Assembly (NCBI GenBank): GCA_015680685.1
Contig: MNCI01035165.1
Coordinates: 387,482 to 425,551, forward strand
Length of the DNA stretch: 38,070 nt
Source of the DNA: Gnetum montanum
Taxonomy: Eukaryota > Streptophyta > Gnetopsida > Gnetales > Gnetaceae
Direction of reading: 5' to 3'
Of this stretch, positions 10,577-20,929 are shown piece by piece (position 1 is the stretch's first letter; every line of letters begins with the position of its first letter). Below the pieces are notes generated by a model that did no database searches, was not told the DNA's origin, and was given only the letters and a program-made list of their open reading frames with translations. The position numbers and the translations under genes were made by a program.

Positions 10577-12118
10577 CCATGGTTTCTCTGACGAAAGGTA
10601 ACTATTTCACATCATAGATGGACTTTGTAATGAAATGAAGAAGACCCTTGGGATGTATGCCCTAGGTCAATTATATGAGCTACAAGCCCATTAGATCTGA
10701 GAACTAATCGAGCATGTGGCAAAAGAAGAAGGAGAAATATGTAAATGGGAGAACATTTAGAAATATTAGTGGGATCCAACTCTTTAATAGAAGGATGTCC
10801 ATATCTATGGTAAGGAGAAAGAAACTGCTTTTAATAAGGTGATTCCATAACAAACCTTGTCAATATAGAAGTCTATTGATGAACTTGAAGAAAAGTTTAA
10901 TAAGATGTCAAAATGGATATATGAAAATGTTACAACTCTCATTGAGATGGTTGAGGGAAGGATCATGCAAAACAAGCCATGCAATCATAATAAAAAAAGG
11001 ATACAGAACTAAGAAACAACTAGGGAAACTTTTCGACAAACAGGAAAAATAGCTGAAGAAAGTGAGGCTATAGACTCAACCATAGAAGAAGGTGATGGAT
11101 GTGACATCTTCATATATGACCATTAGGAGGACCATTGCCCGCTCTTGTTGCATCTACATGAGTATTAGGCAAGTGCCTTAAATTCAAAGTTTGTATAGAA
11201 GCACATGCCCAAGAGATTTCCTCTTCCACAAGGTAATTATAGATTACCCCAAAACCAACTGTGCCATCCTATGGGGACTCATCACTATCAACCTCAACAC
11301 TATCATCAATCATAGTGGTAAGAACCATAGTCATGGGGGAGGCCACCAAATTAGTTCTATCCTTTCTATTTGCTGAAATCACATGGATATTATGTTCAAC
11401 ATCCTGTTTCTCCAACTAGTTGTACATCCTCTACTTCAAATTACCACTATCCCTATCCCAAGTACCATCAACCCATGACATCTCTGGAGGGATCACCAGC
11501 TTGTGCCTCTTACCATCCATCATACCCTCAATACTCTCATCCTCCACCTCATCACATGCCACCACCAAGGACACAAGAAGGTTCAACACCACAATATCAA
11601 CAAATGGATGCAACTTACATTGCGAATGTGCATAGACATGCTGATACTAGTGGGTCTCAATCACAATGTCAAAAACATTCCTTTTGGAGGAAGGGCCATA
11701 AGCTGAAGCAAAAGACTCATGGATCTACCACACCATCTGAACTAGCACAATGCCAATCTAGTGCAACACTTTCCTTTTCACCACCACCATACTATGATCC
11801 TACAAAAAGGCCACCATCCATCATTACTCTAATCCCAAATACAATAATAAATCTAATAGTATGGGAAGACAAAAAAATACATGCATACCATATCATGATC
11901 AAGAGTGCAATTGTGGGCTAGACATCTATCATGATAACACACCTCACACCTTGACCCACCAAACATTTAATAATCAAGTGTGTGACCAACAATTTGTCTA
12001 CCCAGCCACCGCAACATCAATAGACACCTAGTGGTTTGGGCATGAACAGTTTCCAATATTTTATACATGCATGGATCCTACCTATCCACTTATTAATCCT
12101 TGTCATGGTTAAGTGTTT
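10577..12118 (+). pseudogene. Tat-like gag remnant, pol absent
   Basis: Translation in shifting frames resembles the gag of the minus-strand element at 21200-22100. Both have an acidic stretch followed by DGC or DGAC, a histidine/cysteine-rich segment ending in LLLHL, then RFPLPQGNYR here against RLPYPQVNSR there, then GYYVQ and a proline/histidine-rich tail. The longest open piece is 11370-11921 (183 codons, rich in P, H, Y and S). About 190 codons after the LLLHL segment the sequence passes straight into the A-family 3' tail at 12119; no protease, RT, RNase H or integrase lies between. Gag's amino end and a primer-binding site are not recognisable. Confidence 0.6.
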
Positions 12119-13455
12119 AGTTATGGGGGTTACCCCCCATTCTAATCTTCAGGATTCTTAAGTGTTTTGCAGCTTTCTGTTTTACAATTTTTTGTCATTT
12201 TCTCATTTTTTGATACAATTTTTCCTATTCTTTTCAACTTTTTCTATTTTTTGTTTTCATATTCTTTGTTAGTAATCTCACTTGTGAATAAAACAATCAT
12301 GTTGCCCATTGTGGTGAGGTGTTCTCTGTGTAGTCAAGTCATAAGGAACTGATTATTTGGATAGTGAGACCATGTCATGCATCCACTCATCCCATTAATA
12401 AGAGGTTCTTACCTTGATCATAATGATATTCTTTTTCATCATTCAACCTAAAAATAAATTCATAATAATTGTGTTTAGGAAAAATAGTGTAGAACCAAGG
12501 TAGAATGTAAAGGGTATGACATCAAGGAGATTTTTGGATTCTCTTTGGCCACTTTTGTATGTTCTATCATGTTGCTAAGGTTGTAATTATATCCTTGTAT
12601 GTTATATCATGTTGCTAAGTGTACCATAAAAAGGCACTAAATAAATTCTATGGGTCCCAATGGAAAGGCATGTACTTATGCTTGAAGGATGGAAACTTCT
12701 TAGAATTTCCATAAAAAAAAATGTGTGCCATCAAAAAGCTCCTCCATTAGACAAAACACCAAGTGATACTCCTTGCAACTATGATAGTCTTATCATTGTC
12801 TGCTGATGTGATGAAATGATGCAATGTCACTAGAATGTGGTTTGGACTTGGTTTCAATCTTGGAAAGAAGGACTCATGATTATTTAACTATTAATAATAC
12901 ACAAGGATTCATTGTGCCCATGGTAAGGCACCTCATGTCCAAATTTCTGCAATCCTTTCTACAGTCCATCTCATCTCACTATTCGTTGGATCCTAACTTG
13001 TGATTTTATGTAACATATAGTTATTATCTCAAATTGGTGGTTTTAACATGTGTGTTTTGTTGTATAGGTATGCATTGCATTCAACCCCTTTAGTACCTAT
13101 GGACATTTTTGGGTGTGGTTACACAAGGGCATCATAGGATAGAACCTACTTTGGGGAGGATCCACTTGTGTAATTTTTGTGAATTGTACTTGTTTAACAC
13201 AACCACATCATTCTTAACCTTCTAAGCACTTAACTGTTACATTTTTTCATTTCCCTTCTCATGTAACTTGATCTGTCCATAACCTCGATTTCAATGCTCT
13301 TTTTTCTTACTTCTTCTAAAGCTTTTCACATCAATAACTTCACCTTCCAACACTTCTAGTGCCTCACATTGATTTCCCACTTATCCCAAAACTATGGACC
13401 TAACCTTAAACCTTTCAACCAATCCTGGAGCTTCATTTTCATGCTCAGTACCCCC
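12119..13455 (+). mobile_element. 3' noncoding tail of the pol-less gypsy element
   Basis: It begins with AGTTATGGGGG and T-rich DNA with TTCTGTTTTACA, as the other tails do. Near 12820-12920 it matches copies 1 and 2 (gatgcaatgtcac, then a stretch ending in acacaaggattc), and CTACTTTGGGGAGGATCCAC at about 13150 is shared with 8956. It is more diverged than copies 1 and 2. ATGGGGG/CCCCCAT at 12123-12140 can form a hairpin. No gene is seen. Confidence 0.65.
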
Positions 13456-13740
13456 ATGAGATGCTTAGTCATGGACCTCGATATCAGGTGGGATGCAACG
13501 TCGGATACCCAATATTATGTCATACAAAACCTATATATATGATCCCCGCAGTGCCCAAACTTCATTCGCATCATTTGTAGCTAGTGAAGTTGTTCAAATT
13601 TTCTCTCATGACTCATAGGTTTGCACATCCACTTTCCACTTGCAATATTTGGCTCTCTATTGCTCTTTTTTCCATACTGTTTGAACCTATTTGAACCTAG
13701 AGTGTTCAAGTTAGTCATGGGAAGTGCTTGCATGGTAAAC
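13456..13740 (+). repeat. Possible truncated LTR start
   Basis: Position after an A-family 3' tail, a GATATC at about 13480 and a TATATATA stretch at 13542-13550 suggest the U3 and start of R of an LTR. The rest of an LTR is not found, and similarity to A1-A3 is weak. Confidence 0.3.
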
Positions 13741-14130
13741 TTGTGCTACTTTTCATAAATTTGCTATCACTCAAAAGATATTATAAGGGTAAGAGTGTTA
13801 AAAACCATAAGCATTATACTTACAAATCAATATGGTAAAGCTAGAGGCATTAATCTTTCCACCCAAGGGACCATAACTATTATAATAAGCCATACATAAT
13901 GAAAAAGGAATTGATTGTGAAAGGTCGTAAAAGAGGATAAACACTCTCTGGAGATTTTTCTTGGAAAATTTTATAATTTTGCAATCATATGAACAAGGAA
14001 CTTAATGAATTAAGGTCAAGAGTATGGTATACATCTATTAATGGTAACTATCGACACTTTAGTAACACTCCTACTCATCTCCTTTTTTAACTTATTATTA
14101 TTATTTTATTCTACCTTACCTCCTGCTCAT
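13741..14130. other. No feature recognised
   Basis: About 390 bases of AT-rich sequence between two LTR fragments. I see no coding sequence or repeat match within the window. Confidence 0.5.
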
Positions 14131-14556
14131 GCTTGTGTTTATTAACAACTCGAAATTAATTGCCTAATTAAAGTGCATTAAAATAAAGCATATGAATAAT
14201 AAATGCATTAAAGAAAACATGAATCTATTCTCAGTGTTTCAAGGATTATCAAAAGGGCTCATTTTTATTCCCTCACACTACTATGCTCACATACATCAAT
14301 GTTTGAATAAAGGTCCATACACACTCAAACTCCTATTGTGGGCACTCAGAAAATATTCTAACTTTGAAGAAAAAAAATTGCAAGATCTTTACTATGCTAT
14401 GAAAAAACTATCTAAAAATCGTGAGCTTAAGCACTATATTTATAGGTTGGCATATACCCCACGATATTAGATATTTGACATCACATCTTAGGCTTTGACA
14501 TTGGGTATCTGATATTGAGGCTCCAATATTAGAACTAGTGAAAACATAATTCATCA
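14131..14556 (-). repeat. LTR B' (truncated 3' LTR of the minus-strand element)
   Basis: Matches 24098-24534 over its length. It has the TGATGA end at 14556, TATAAATA at 14437-14444 (minus strand) and GATATC-like sites upstream of it. On the minus strand it is preceded by GTTGTGGAGGTA, a polypurine-like tract. Homology stops near 14131, so roughly half the LTR is gone. Confidence 0.8.
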
Positions 14557-16478
14557 TACCTCCACAACTAAATGAAAACTTGTCCTCGAGTGAAGAAGAG
14601 GAGGAACAAGTTTCTTACAAAATATTGGGTAGGTATGAAATTATTGATTGACATACAAACTAACTCAAATGGAAGAAATAGACTCCTAAGTGCTTAAGTG
14701 TATGGATTACAATCTTTTACAAAATTGGGTGTTCATGACAAGAAAGAGAATACCTTGAATAAAATTGACATCCAACTCCTCTTGGTAGTTGAAGAGCGAG
14801 AGAGAAGATCCAATGATCATGAATGATTCTCATTGTGTGGTACTGCTGCATCATCCTTGGTGAAGATAGTCCCACTTCTAGTCCATGCTTCCCACTATAA
14901 TCACAAAAAAATTATAGATTAGTGTGCAATGTGTAACATATAGCTTTGAAGTACCTCATCTTATTAGTTGTTACACTTGGCTAGGTTGTGATTATGGTAG
15001 ATTGATTCCTTTAGTAGTGTTGGTAGGAAGACTGACAAATAGGGTAAAATGGATAAGTGGTCCATTATTAAATTTAAGAAAGTTCAAACAAGATGAAATG
15101 CTTGAAGAGGATGTAAGAATTCACAATAGTAACAATAAAAGATTTCACCAAAAAATGTTGTGAAGATGCAAAAAATTGGATATCATTGATGTTGAATACA
15201 AAAGGATTTGACTGTCAGAATGTCTTAGAAGAAAGAACTTAACTAACCCAAGTAAAAGATTTGCAAGTGGGTTCTCTTCAAAGTAGGCATAGGCCTTTTA
15301 TTGTCCTTGCATAACTTCAAATCAAGGAGTCCATGGGCCTATGGATGATTAATAATTATATAAAGTTAAACACAAAAACTTGAAAGAAACTATGTACAAA
15401 TTTCAACACTTCAAACTAGGACATCAAACAAGAACATGAAATTGGTAGTGAGGTGAGACATGGAAAGTATATGTGGAAGAAAGAGAGAGTGGAATGCAGT
15501 TCTTGATTAAGGTCACATGAATTACATTGTGAATTTTATAGTTAAATGACTTGATAAGATCCATCCTTAGTCCAAACCAAAACCAACCACATTCAGTGAC
15601 ATTGCATTGTCATTCTAAGACTAGTCCACCTTCTTGAGACATAAGAGTATTTCCATAGAACAACCACCATTTCTTATTAGAGAAGAAAAGAGAAGTACCA
15701 AGTGAGGAAGGGAATTAATTAGAGGGGACCTTTAGGCATGTGTAATGTGTCTTTCTAGTCCCATAACTAGTGCTTGTTGTCCATTTCTTTTGTCTAAAGG
15801 CGTGTGCTTTGAATTCCCATCATTTTTTTTGATGAGAACCACATGATGCAAAGACTTATTCAACTTCCTTTTATTGGTAAACATGGAATGGTAAGAAATC
15901 CATGAAAACTCATGTACCCAAGCAAGTAGAAAAGCAAAAGAATACCAAACTCACTTGAAGTCACACCTTGTTCAAACCTTTCAATCCTTTCCATATCTAG
16001 AAATTACCAAAGTCATAAGCTCATTATAGTTTTATTAATGAAAAAGGGACTACACATTTCTAGAATAAGAAAAACCATAGAGTTTGTGGATGGGTGCATG
16101 TTGTGAACTCATTGCTTGTTGCATGAAAAAGAAACCATGTCCTAATCATTAGTAACAAAAGTCAAAGCTAGAATCTAGACACAAACACTCAATACCACCA
16201 TTGAGCAATGAATTACCACTCTTCCTAGTACTTATTAACAACAAGTTAGAAAAACTTACCAAAAAAAAAAAAAATATAAAAGAAAGTGTAAAATATGCAA
16301 GAAATAGCAAATGTACTAGTGATAATGTAAAACAAAAATTAGAAAAGATTAATAACATGAAAATAAGAAGATGTAAATAAAAGAGTGTGTAAAACAAAAA
16401 GTTGTAAAACAAAAATGTATAAAACAAAAATATGAAAAACTAAGGAGCCACTCATATGGTTAGCATAGATGGTCATCT
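14557..16478 (-). mobile_element. 3' noncoding region of the minus-strand element
   Basis: On the minus strand it begins with T-rich DNA and TTTTGTTTTACA motifs (16370-16430), like the other tails. On the + strand, 15590-15880 is related to the antisense frames of copies 1 and 2 (ELIRGDL and ITSACCPFL visible) but contains stops. The F/L/Y-rich minus-strand frame at 16149-16427 is translated T-rich sequence, not a recognisable envelope protein. No host gene is seen. Confidence 0.65.
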
Positions 16479-16596
16479 CCCCCATGACTCAGTTGAAAGG
16501 AGAAGATCTGAAATATTAAACATGGTTGTCTATCCAATGAGGCGTTTTCTGTATTTGCTAGCTTATGCTCATGGAAAGATTTGACTTGTTGTATGT
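16479..16596 (-). pseudogene. Integrase carboxyl end, left of the nested LTR
   Basis: Minus-strand sequence matches copy 2 from the phrase TTTCCATGAG (copy 2 about 7733) to TTTCAGATCT and a TCATGGGGGAGATG tract. It is the continuation of the integrase segment that stops at 17438, which shows that the LTR between them is an insertion. Confidence 0.75.
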
Positions 16597-17437
16597 TGAT
16601 GATGGGACACGATATCACATGGGCCATGATATCGTGTACACGATATCATGGCCGCCACGATATCGCATCCCATGTGATATTGCGTACGTGATATCGTGGT
16701 GCGCCGTCATATCTATAAATAAGAGGTGGCTCTCCCTTATTTCCCATTTTAGGCCTAGACTGTAGAGAAACTCTGGTAGTTTTCCCCCTCCAGAGATAGA
16801 TTAATTTTCATGTGCCCACAGTAGGAACTCCAGAGTGAACAGAGCTTTATTTGAGCAGACATTGTACCTGAACACAAGTTTGTGTACGACAATAAAGACG
16901 AGCTTCTTGGAGAAACCTTGCAGTGCATGGAATAGGCTAATTAGGATTTTATTTATTGTTATTTATTATTCGTTATTTACATGATTTCTTAGTTATTAAA
17001 TCTCTCAACCCTTCTCTCATAGTTAAGTGCCTTAGTATGACCACTTTGAGCATGTGTATTATGCTTGGTGATCCCAGCAACGGTTAGCGTTTGGTAACCA
17101 AAGTTGCATCGGTTCAGGTTGTGAACGATAAGTGGGAATGGATGCTGACGCTAGGTTAATCTAGACTTAGTTAGTTAGTTAGAGTTAGTAATTAGTCTCT
17201 TCACCCTTCAACTCAATAGCAAAAAAGATAAAATAGAAAAAACTATAAAAATCATATACCTCAGACTTACTTAACCATACACCGTGACAACTACAAGTAA
17301 GTCTAGGAAGAAAATGAATGATTAACCCTAAGTGTTCCATGAGGCGTGTAGGCACTTAGTCTGCAGAGTGTGACCGAATCGCATGTGTAACGCTTGTATT
17401 CGTATGGTTGAGTGTTGGGATACCTCACCACTCATTA
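16597..17437 (+). repeat. Solo LTR A3 nested in the minus-strand integrase
   Basis: Starts TGATGA and ends TCATTA (from TCATCA). It carries GATATC palindromes (16609-16700), TATAAATA at 16714-16721 and AATAAA at 16891-16896. Sequence on both sides is continuous A-family integrase on the opposite strand, and no internal retrotransposon sequence accompanies the LTR, which is the definition of a solo LTR. The flanks show only an imperfect candidate duplication (GTTGT near 16588, GTTGA at 17438). Confidence 0.85.
16609..16702 (+). promoter_or_regulatory. GATATC palindrome cluster upstream of LTR A3 TATA box
   Basis: Five GATATC and one GATATT occur in about 90 bp, several as CGATATCG-like or TGATATCG palindromes, with GTGTACAC between two of them. 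The cluster lies in U3 just before the TATAAATA box at 16714. Spacing differs from A2, but the motif and placement are the same. Confidence 0.5.
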
Positions 17438-18450
17438 GTTGACTAGCTGTTTCTTATCTTGGCTTTCAGGTTTATAGATCATCATGGCCCTAGAAGGAAA
17501 AGTTTTGTAAATTATATAAGGTCCTTCCCATAATGTTTGGAACTTAGTTTGTTGAGGCACATGTGTGGGGTTCCAGTAAACAACCTTATCTCCTAGTTGA
17601 AATTTGACTTTTCTAATTTTAAGGTTATGAAGCTTTTTGTTGAATGCCTTATATAATTCATTAGATGACAAGGCCACCAATTGATTTTTGTCTAACAAGT
17701 TGTGATTCATTAATCTTTCTTTTTATGCTAGACTTAAGTCAAGATCAAGGTCATAGGTTGTTGAAAGTGTACGAATCTTGGATTGAATAGGAAGCATTGG
17801 TAATATTCTATACACTAGCTCATAGGGAGAATAGCTTATAGGAAGTTTCTAGTTTGAGCGGTAATCCCAAAGAGCATCGGTGAGTTTTGTGCTCTAGTAT
17901 TTCCTATATTTGCTAATAGTTCTTATTAGAATCCTTGTAATTTTCCTATTTGTAATCTTAGCTTGATCATTGGCTTGGGGGTGGTAGGGTGTTGTGAGTT
18001 TATGTTCAATTTCTAAGCATTGCATAAGCTTTTGAAAAGTAGTGTTCGTAAAGTAAGTTCTATTATTAGAAATTAATGCACATGACACACAAAAATTGTT
18101 TACAACATTTTGTTGTACAAATTAAGTAGTAGTAGAAGATGTATATTCAGTGAGGCTACTTTTTCTATCCATTTTGTACAATAGTCAACAACAATTATGA
18201 TGTACACCTTTCCATTTGAGATGGGCATGATGGGACCCACGTAATTAATGACCCAAATGTCAAAGGGTTCTAGCAGTTGAATCCATTATTGAAGTTCCTC
18301 CATTCGAGTAGTCATTCCACTATCTAGTTGACATCATTCACAAGAGTGAACATATTGATGAGCATCCCTAAAGATTGCTAGCCAATAGTACCTTGCCATC
18401 AGGATTTTAATGGCCATGCATCTTTTAGCGTAGTGGCCTCTGTAAGGACC
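17438..18450 (-). pseudogene. Integrase of the minus-strand element
   Basis: On the minus strand: zinc-finger region (EGPYRGHYA, ARYYW, about 18440-18330), core with DYCTKWI, then ISNNRTYF where SDNGTHF is expected (the middle aspartate reads as asparagine), and a decayed HPQAND region where copy 2 has the catalytic glutamate. The carboxyl segment LGDKVVYWNPTH and LWEGPYII (17600-17500) is well kept. Stops and frameshifts are frequent. It breaks off at 17438 against the nested LTR. Confidence 0.8.
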
Positions 18451-18699
18451 TTCATGAGCATCTTGGAGAACATGCAATTGATCAGCATTAGGGACATACC
18501 ATCAAACTAGGCCATCAACATACACCTTGTAGAGGTATCCATTGATCTCCGTGAAGCATTTCACCTAGTGAAGAAATTGTTGTTTCTTTTAGTGGTCGAA
18601 CCCTTGTGGTATCTCTTGAGTGAGAAGATAGGTGAGAATGCCATCATACCATTTAGGCTCATTGGGCAATTATTCAGTTATAGCCTCGACAAAGAGAAT

Positions 18700-19200
18700 T
18701 TTATTAGGAAACATATCAGAGAATGGACTTTATTCCTCTTTGTTATTCCATCACAACCAAGACAAGTGATTAGCAACCATATTCTTAGTGTCCTTTTGAT
18801 TTACCATCATAAGATTGAATTTCTATAAGATCATTAGCTACCATATGACACGGGGGCTCACCACTAACTTGTTCTTTAGGAAGCAGATGACCTTGTCATC
18901 TATATGCACAAACACTTTGTATTCAAACACATAATGCTTGAATTTCTCTAGAGTGAACACCAATGCCATCAATACTTTTTTTGTAGTGGTGTAGTTTAGT
19001 TATGCATGCACAATGCTTCAGCTTACGCAGTGGATGTAATATGGACATTTCTTGTCATTCATCCATGTAAGCACAACTCCTAAGGGATAATTTGATGCAT
19101 CCTTCATAACATGAAATGGTTTGGATGGGTCAAGTGCTTGTAGAATTGGAGTTTTTATAAGTTTATCCTTTAGTTGTTGGAATGCTTTTTCACATTCTGT
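18700..19200 (-). pseudogene. RNase H of the minus-strand element
   Basis: Minus-strand frames give FHVMKDASNYPLGVVLT, in which the first catalytic aspartate region is kept as KDAS, then LNYTTTKKVLMALVFTLEK and NMVANHLSWL. This matches copy 2 at 6030-6390 domain for domain. Internal stops are present. Confidence 0.75.
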
Positions 19201-19289
19201 GGTCTAAAAAAATGGAGAATCTCCACCAATGGTTTTGCAATCTTAGAGGAATTCTCTATGAATTGCTGGCAGTAGCCAATATGTCCAAG

Positions 19290-19960
19290 GAATGAGAAAA
19301 TATCTTTGACAATTTCTAATTGATGGGTTATTCCTTGGATGACCCTTATTTTTTGGGGTCAACCTCAATTCTTGGTTGTGATATTCTATGCCCCAACACA
19401 ATGCCTTCCTAGACCATTAGATGACTCTTTGGCCAATTGAGCTACATATTTGTTTCAACACATTGTTTTAGTACTTACTTAAGGTGGTCCAAGGCTTGCT
19501 CAAATGCAGCTCCATAGGTGGAGAAGTCATCCATGAATACTTTGACACCACTATTGATTTGCTATTGAAAAATGCTTAGAACTAGGTGTTGGAATGTAGT
19601 AGGGGCATTGAATAGACGAAATGGCATCTTGTGATATGAAAAATTCCCCAAAGGACTCGTGAATGTTGTCTTGGTGTGGTCATTTGGTGCAATTTGAATT
19701 TGGTTATAGCCACTATAACCATCTAGAAAACTATAGTAGTAATGCCCAAATATTGTGTCTAACACCTAATCAAAAAATGGCAATGGAAAATGGTCCTTGA
19801 ATGTTGCCATATTCAGTAGTCAAAAATCAATGCAAACCTACCACTTGTCACCTTTCTTGGGCACAATAATGAGTGGACTAACCCACTCACTATTTGAAAT
19901 GGGATAGATAAACTCTACCTTGAGGAGTTTTTCAATTTTCTCCTTGATGGTCTACTTTAA
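19290..19960 (-). pseudogene. Reverse transcriptase of the minus-strand element
   Basis: Starting near 19900 the minus strand reads WVSPLIIVPKKGDKW, then the core with YSFLDGYSGYNQIQIAP (about 19735-19685; motif A aspartate present), MPFRLFNAPTTFQ (where family members have a glycine in place of the arginine) and VFMDDFSTYG (about 19545-19515; catalytic DD present). This residue pattern is typical of the Tat/Athila side of Ty3/gypsy. The open piece 19562-19765 covers motifs A and B; stops flank it. Confidence 0.85.
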
Positions 19961-20559
19961 TTTGGAATTAATCACCTTTGTGGCTATCTCTTTGGCTTCA
20001 CAACTAGCTTGGTGTAGATGCAATGCTGGCATATCCTAGGATCAATCCCTGTGAGTTCCAGATATGACCAGGTAAAGGATGCTAACCATTCTTCAACCAC
20101 ATTCAACAAACATATTTTTCTATTTTAGAGCAAGATTTGCATTGATTATGACTAGCTTTCCATTCTTCAAAAACACATATTCCATACTGGTTGGTAGAGT
20201 TTTTAGTTCAAGGGGCTCTTGCTTGAAATTTTCAAGAATTTTCAACTCTCCCTAGTAGGCATCATCATTTGCATCATCAGAGAGTTGGTGATGAACTTGC
20301 TGTAGTTCATTCATGCCTACAACATATGCACATGTTAGGCTCTCAGTTGTTTCCATGCAAAGTGTGCTGCTTTCAAGATCAACAGTTAACCACTAGGTAC
20401 CCTCTTGTTTTGTGGTTGCTACATAGACACCTTTGAATTTCTACTTTTGGTGCACATTGCTTGCATGCAGAGATGGATGCTTATTTTACTATCTAGAGTT
20501 TCTACATACAATTGCACCTTGTATCACTATATTTGATGCATGGAACGTGCTTCTTCTCA

Positions 20560-20910
20560 ATCTTTCTAAACGCATTTTCTTTAGATATTTCCAAGGAAAT
20601 ATCTCTGATGCCCATACTTGCATCAACAGTGCTTAGCCATGCCCTTTTGATGATGATTAGGAAGTCTCATTTACAGTTCTCCACCTTGATTATTAGAAAA
20701 TCAGCAGCATAATACCATCCATAGATAGTGGTTATAATGCCTTCCACCGGTCTTAATGGAATAGTGATGAATTGGTCTGCCAATTCTAATTTGATATTAA
20801 TCTTCTTGAGAGGAGGAAAGTTCCATGTAGTATACATCTCATGAGAAATTAGGTTGACATCAGAACCTAAGTTTAAAAGAGCTTTGCATGATTCATTCTC
20901 AACAATCTAC
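20560..20910 (-). pseudogene. Aspartic protease of the minus-strand element
   Basis: The minus strand near 20890 reads ALLNLGSDVNLIS followed by MYTTW. This is the retroviral-type protease active site, where DLG is expected; here the aspartate is asparagine, so the enzyme would be dead. ADFLIIKVE follows downstream. Confidence 0.65.
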
Positions 20911-20929
20911 AAATAAATAAGAGGACTTC

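Noticed and set aside
11329-11339. AGTCATGGGGG inside gag
   Set aside because: It falls in the gag coding frame and is not at a block boundary, so it is probably coincidence and is left out of the repeated-motif set.
12123-12140. GC-rich hairpin followed by T-rich DNA, resembling a bacterial terminator
   Set aside because: The context is a plant retrotransposon; the G-run is the family's polypurine-like motif and the T-run is the common tail sequence.
16149-16427. Hydrophobic F/L/Y-rich frame that could be an envelope-like membrane protein
   Set aside because: It is translated T-rich low-complexity sequence at the start of a gypsy 3' tail; no signal-peptide, cysteine or fusion-type pattern is present.
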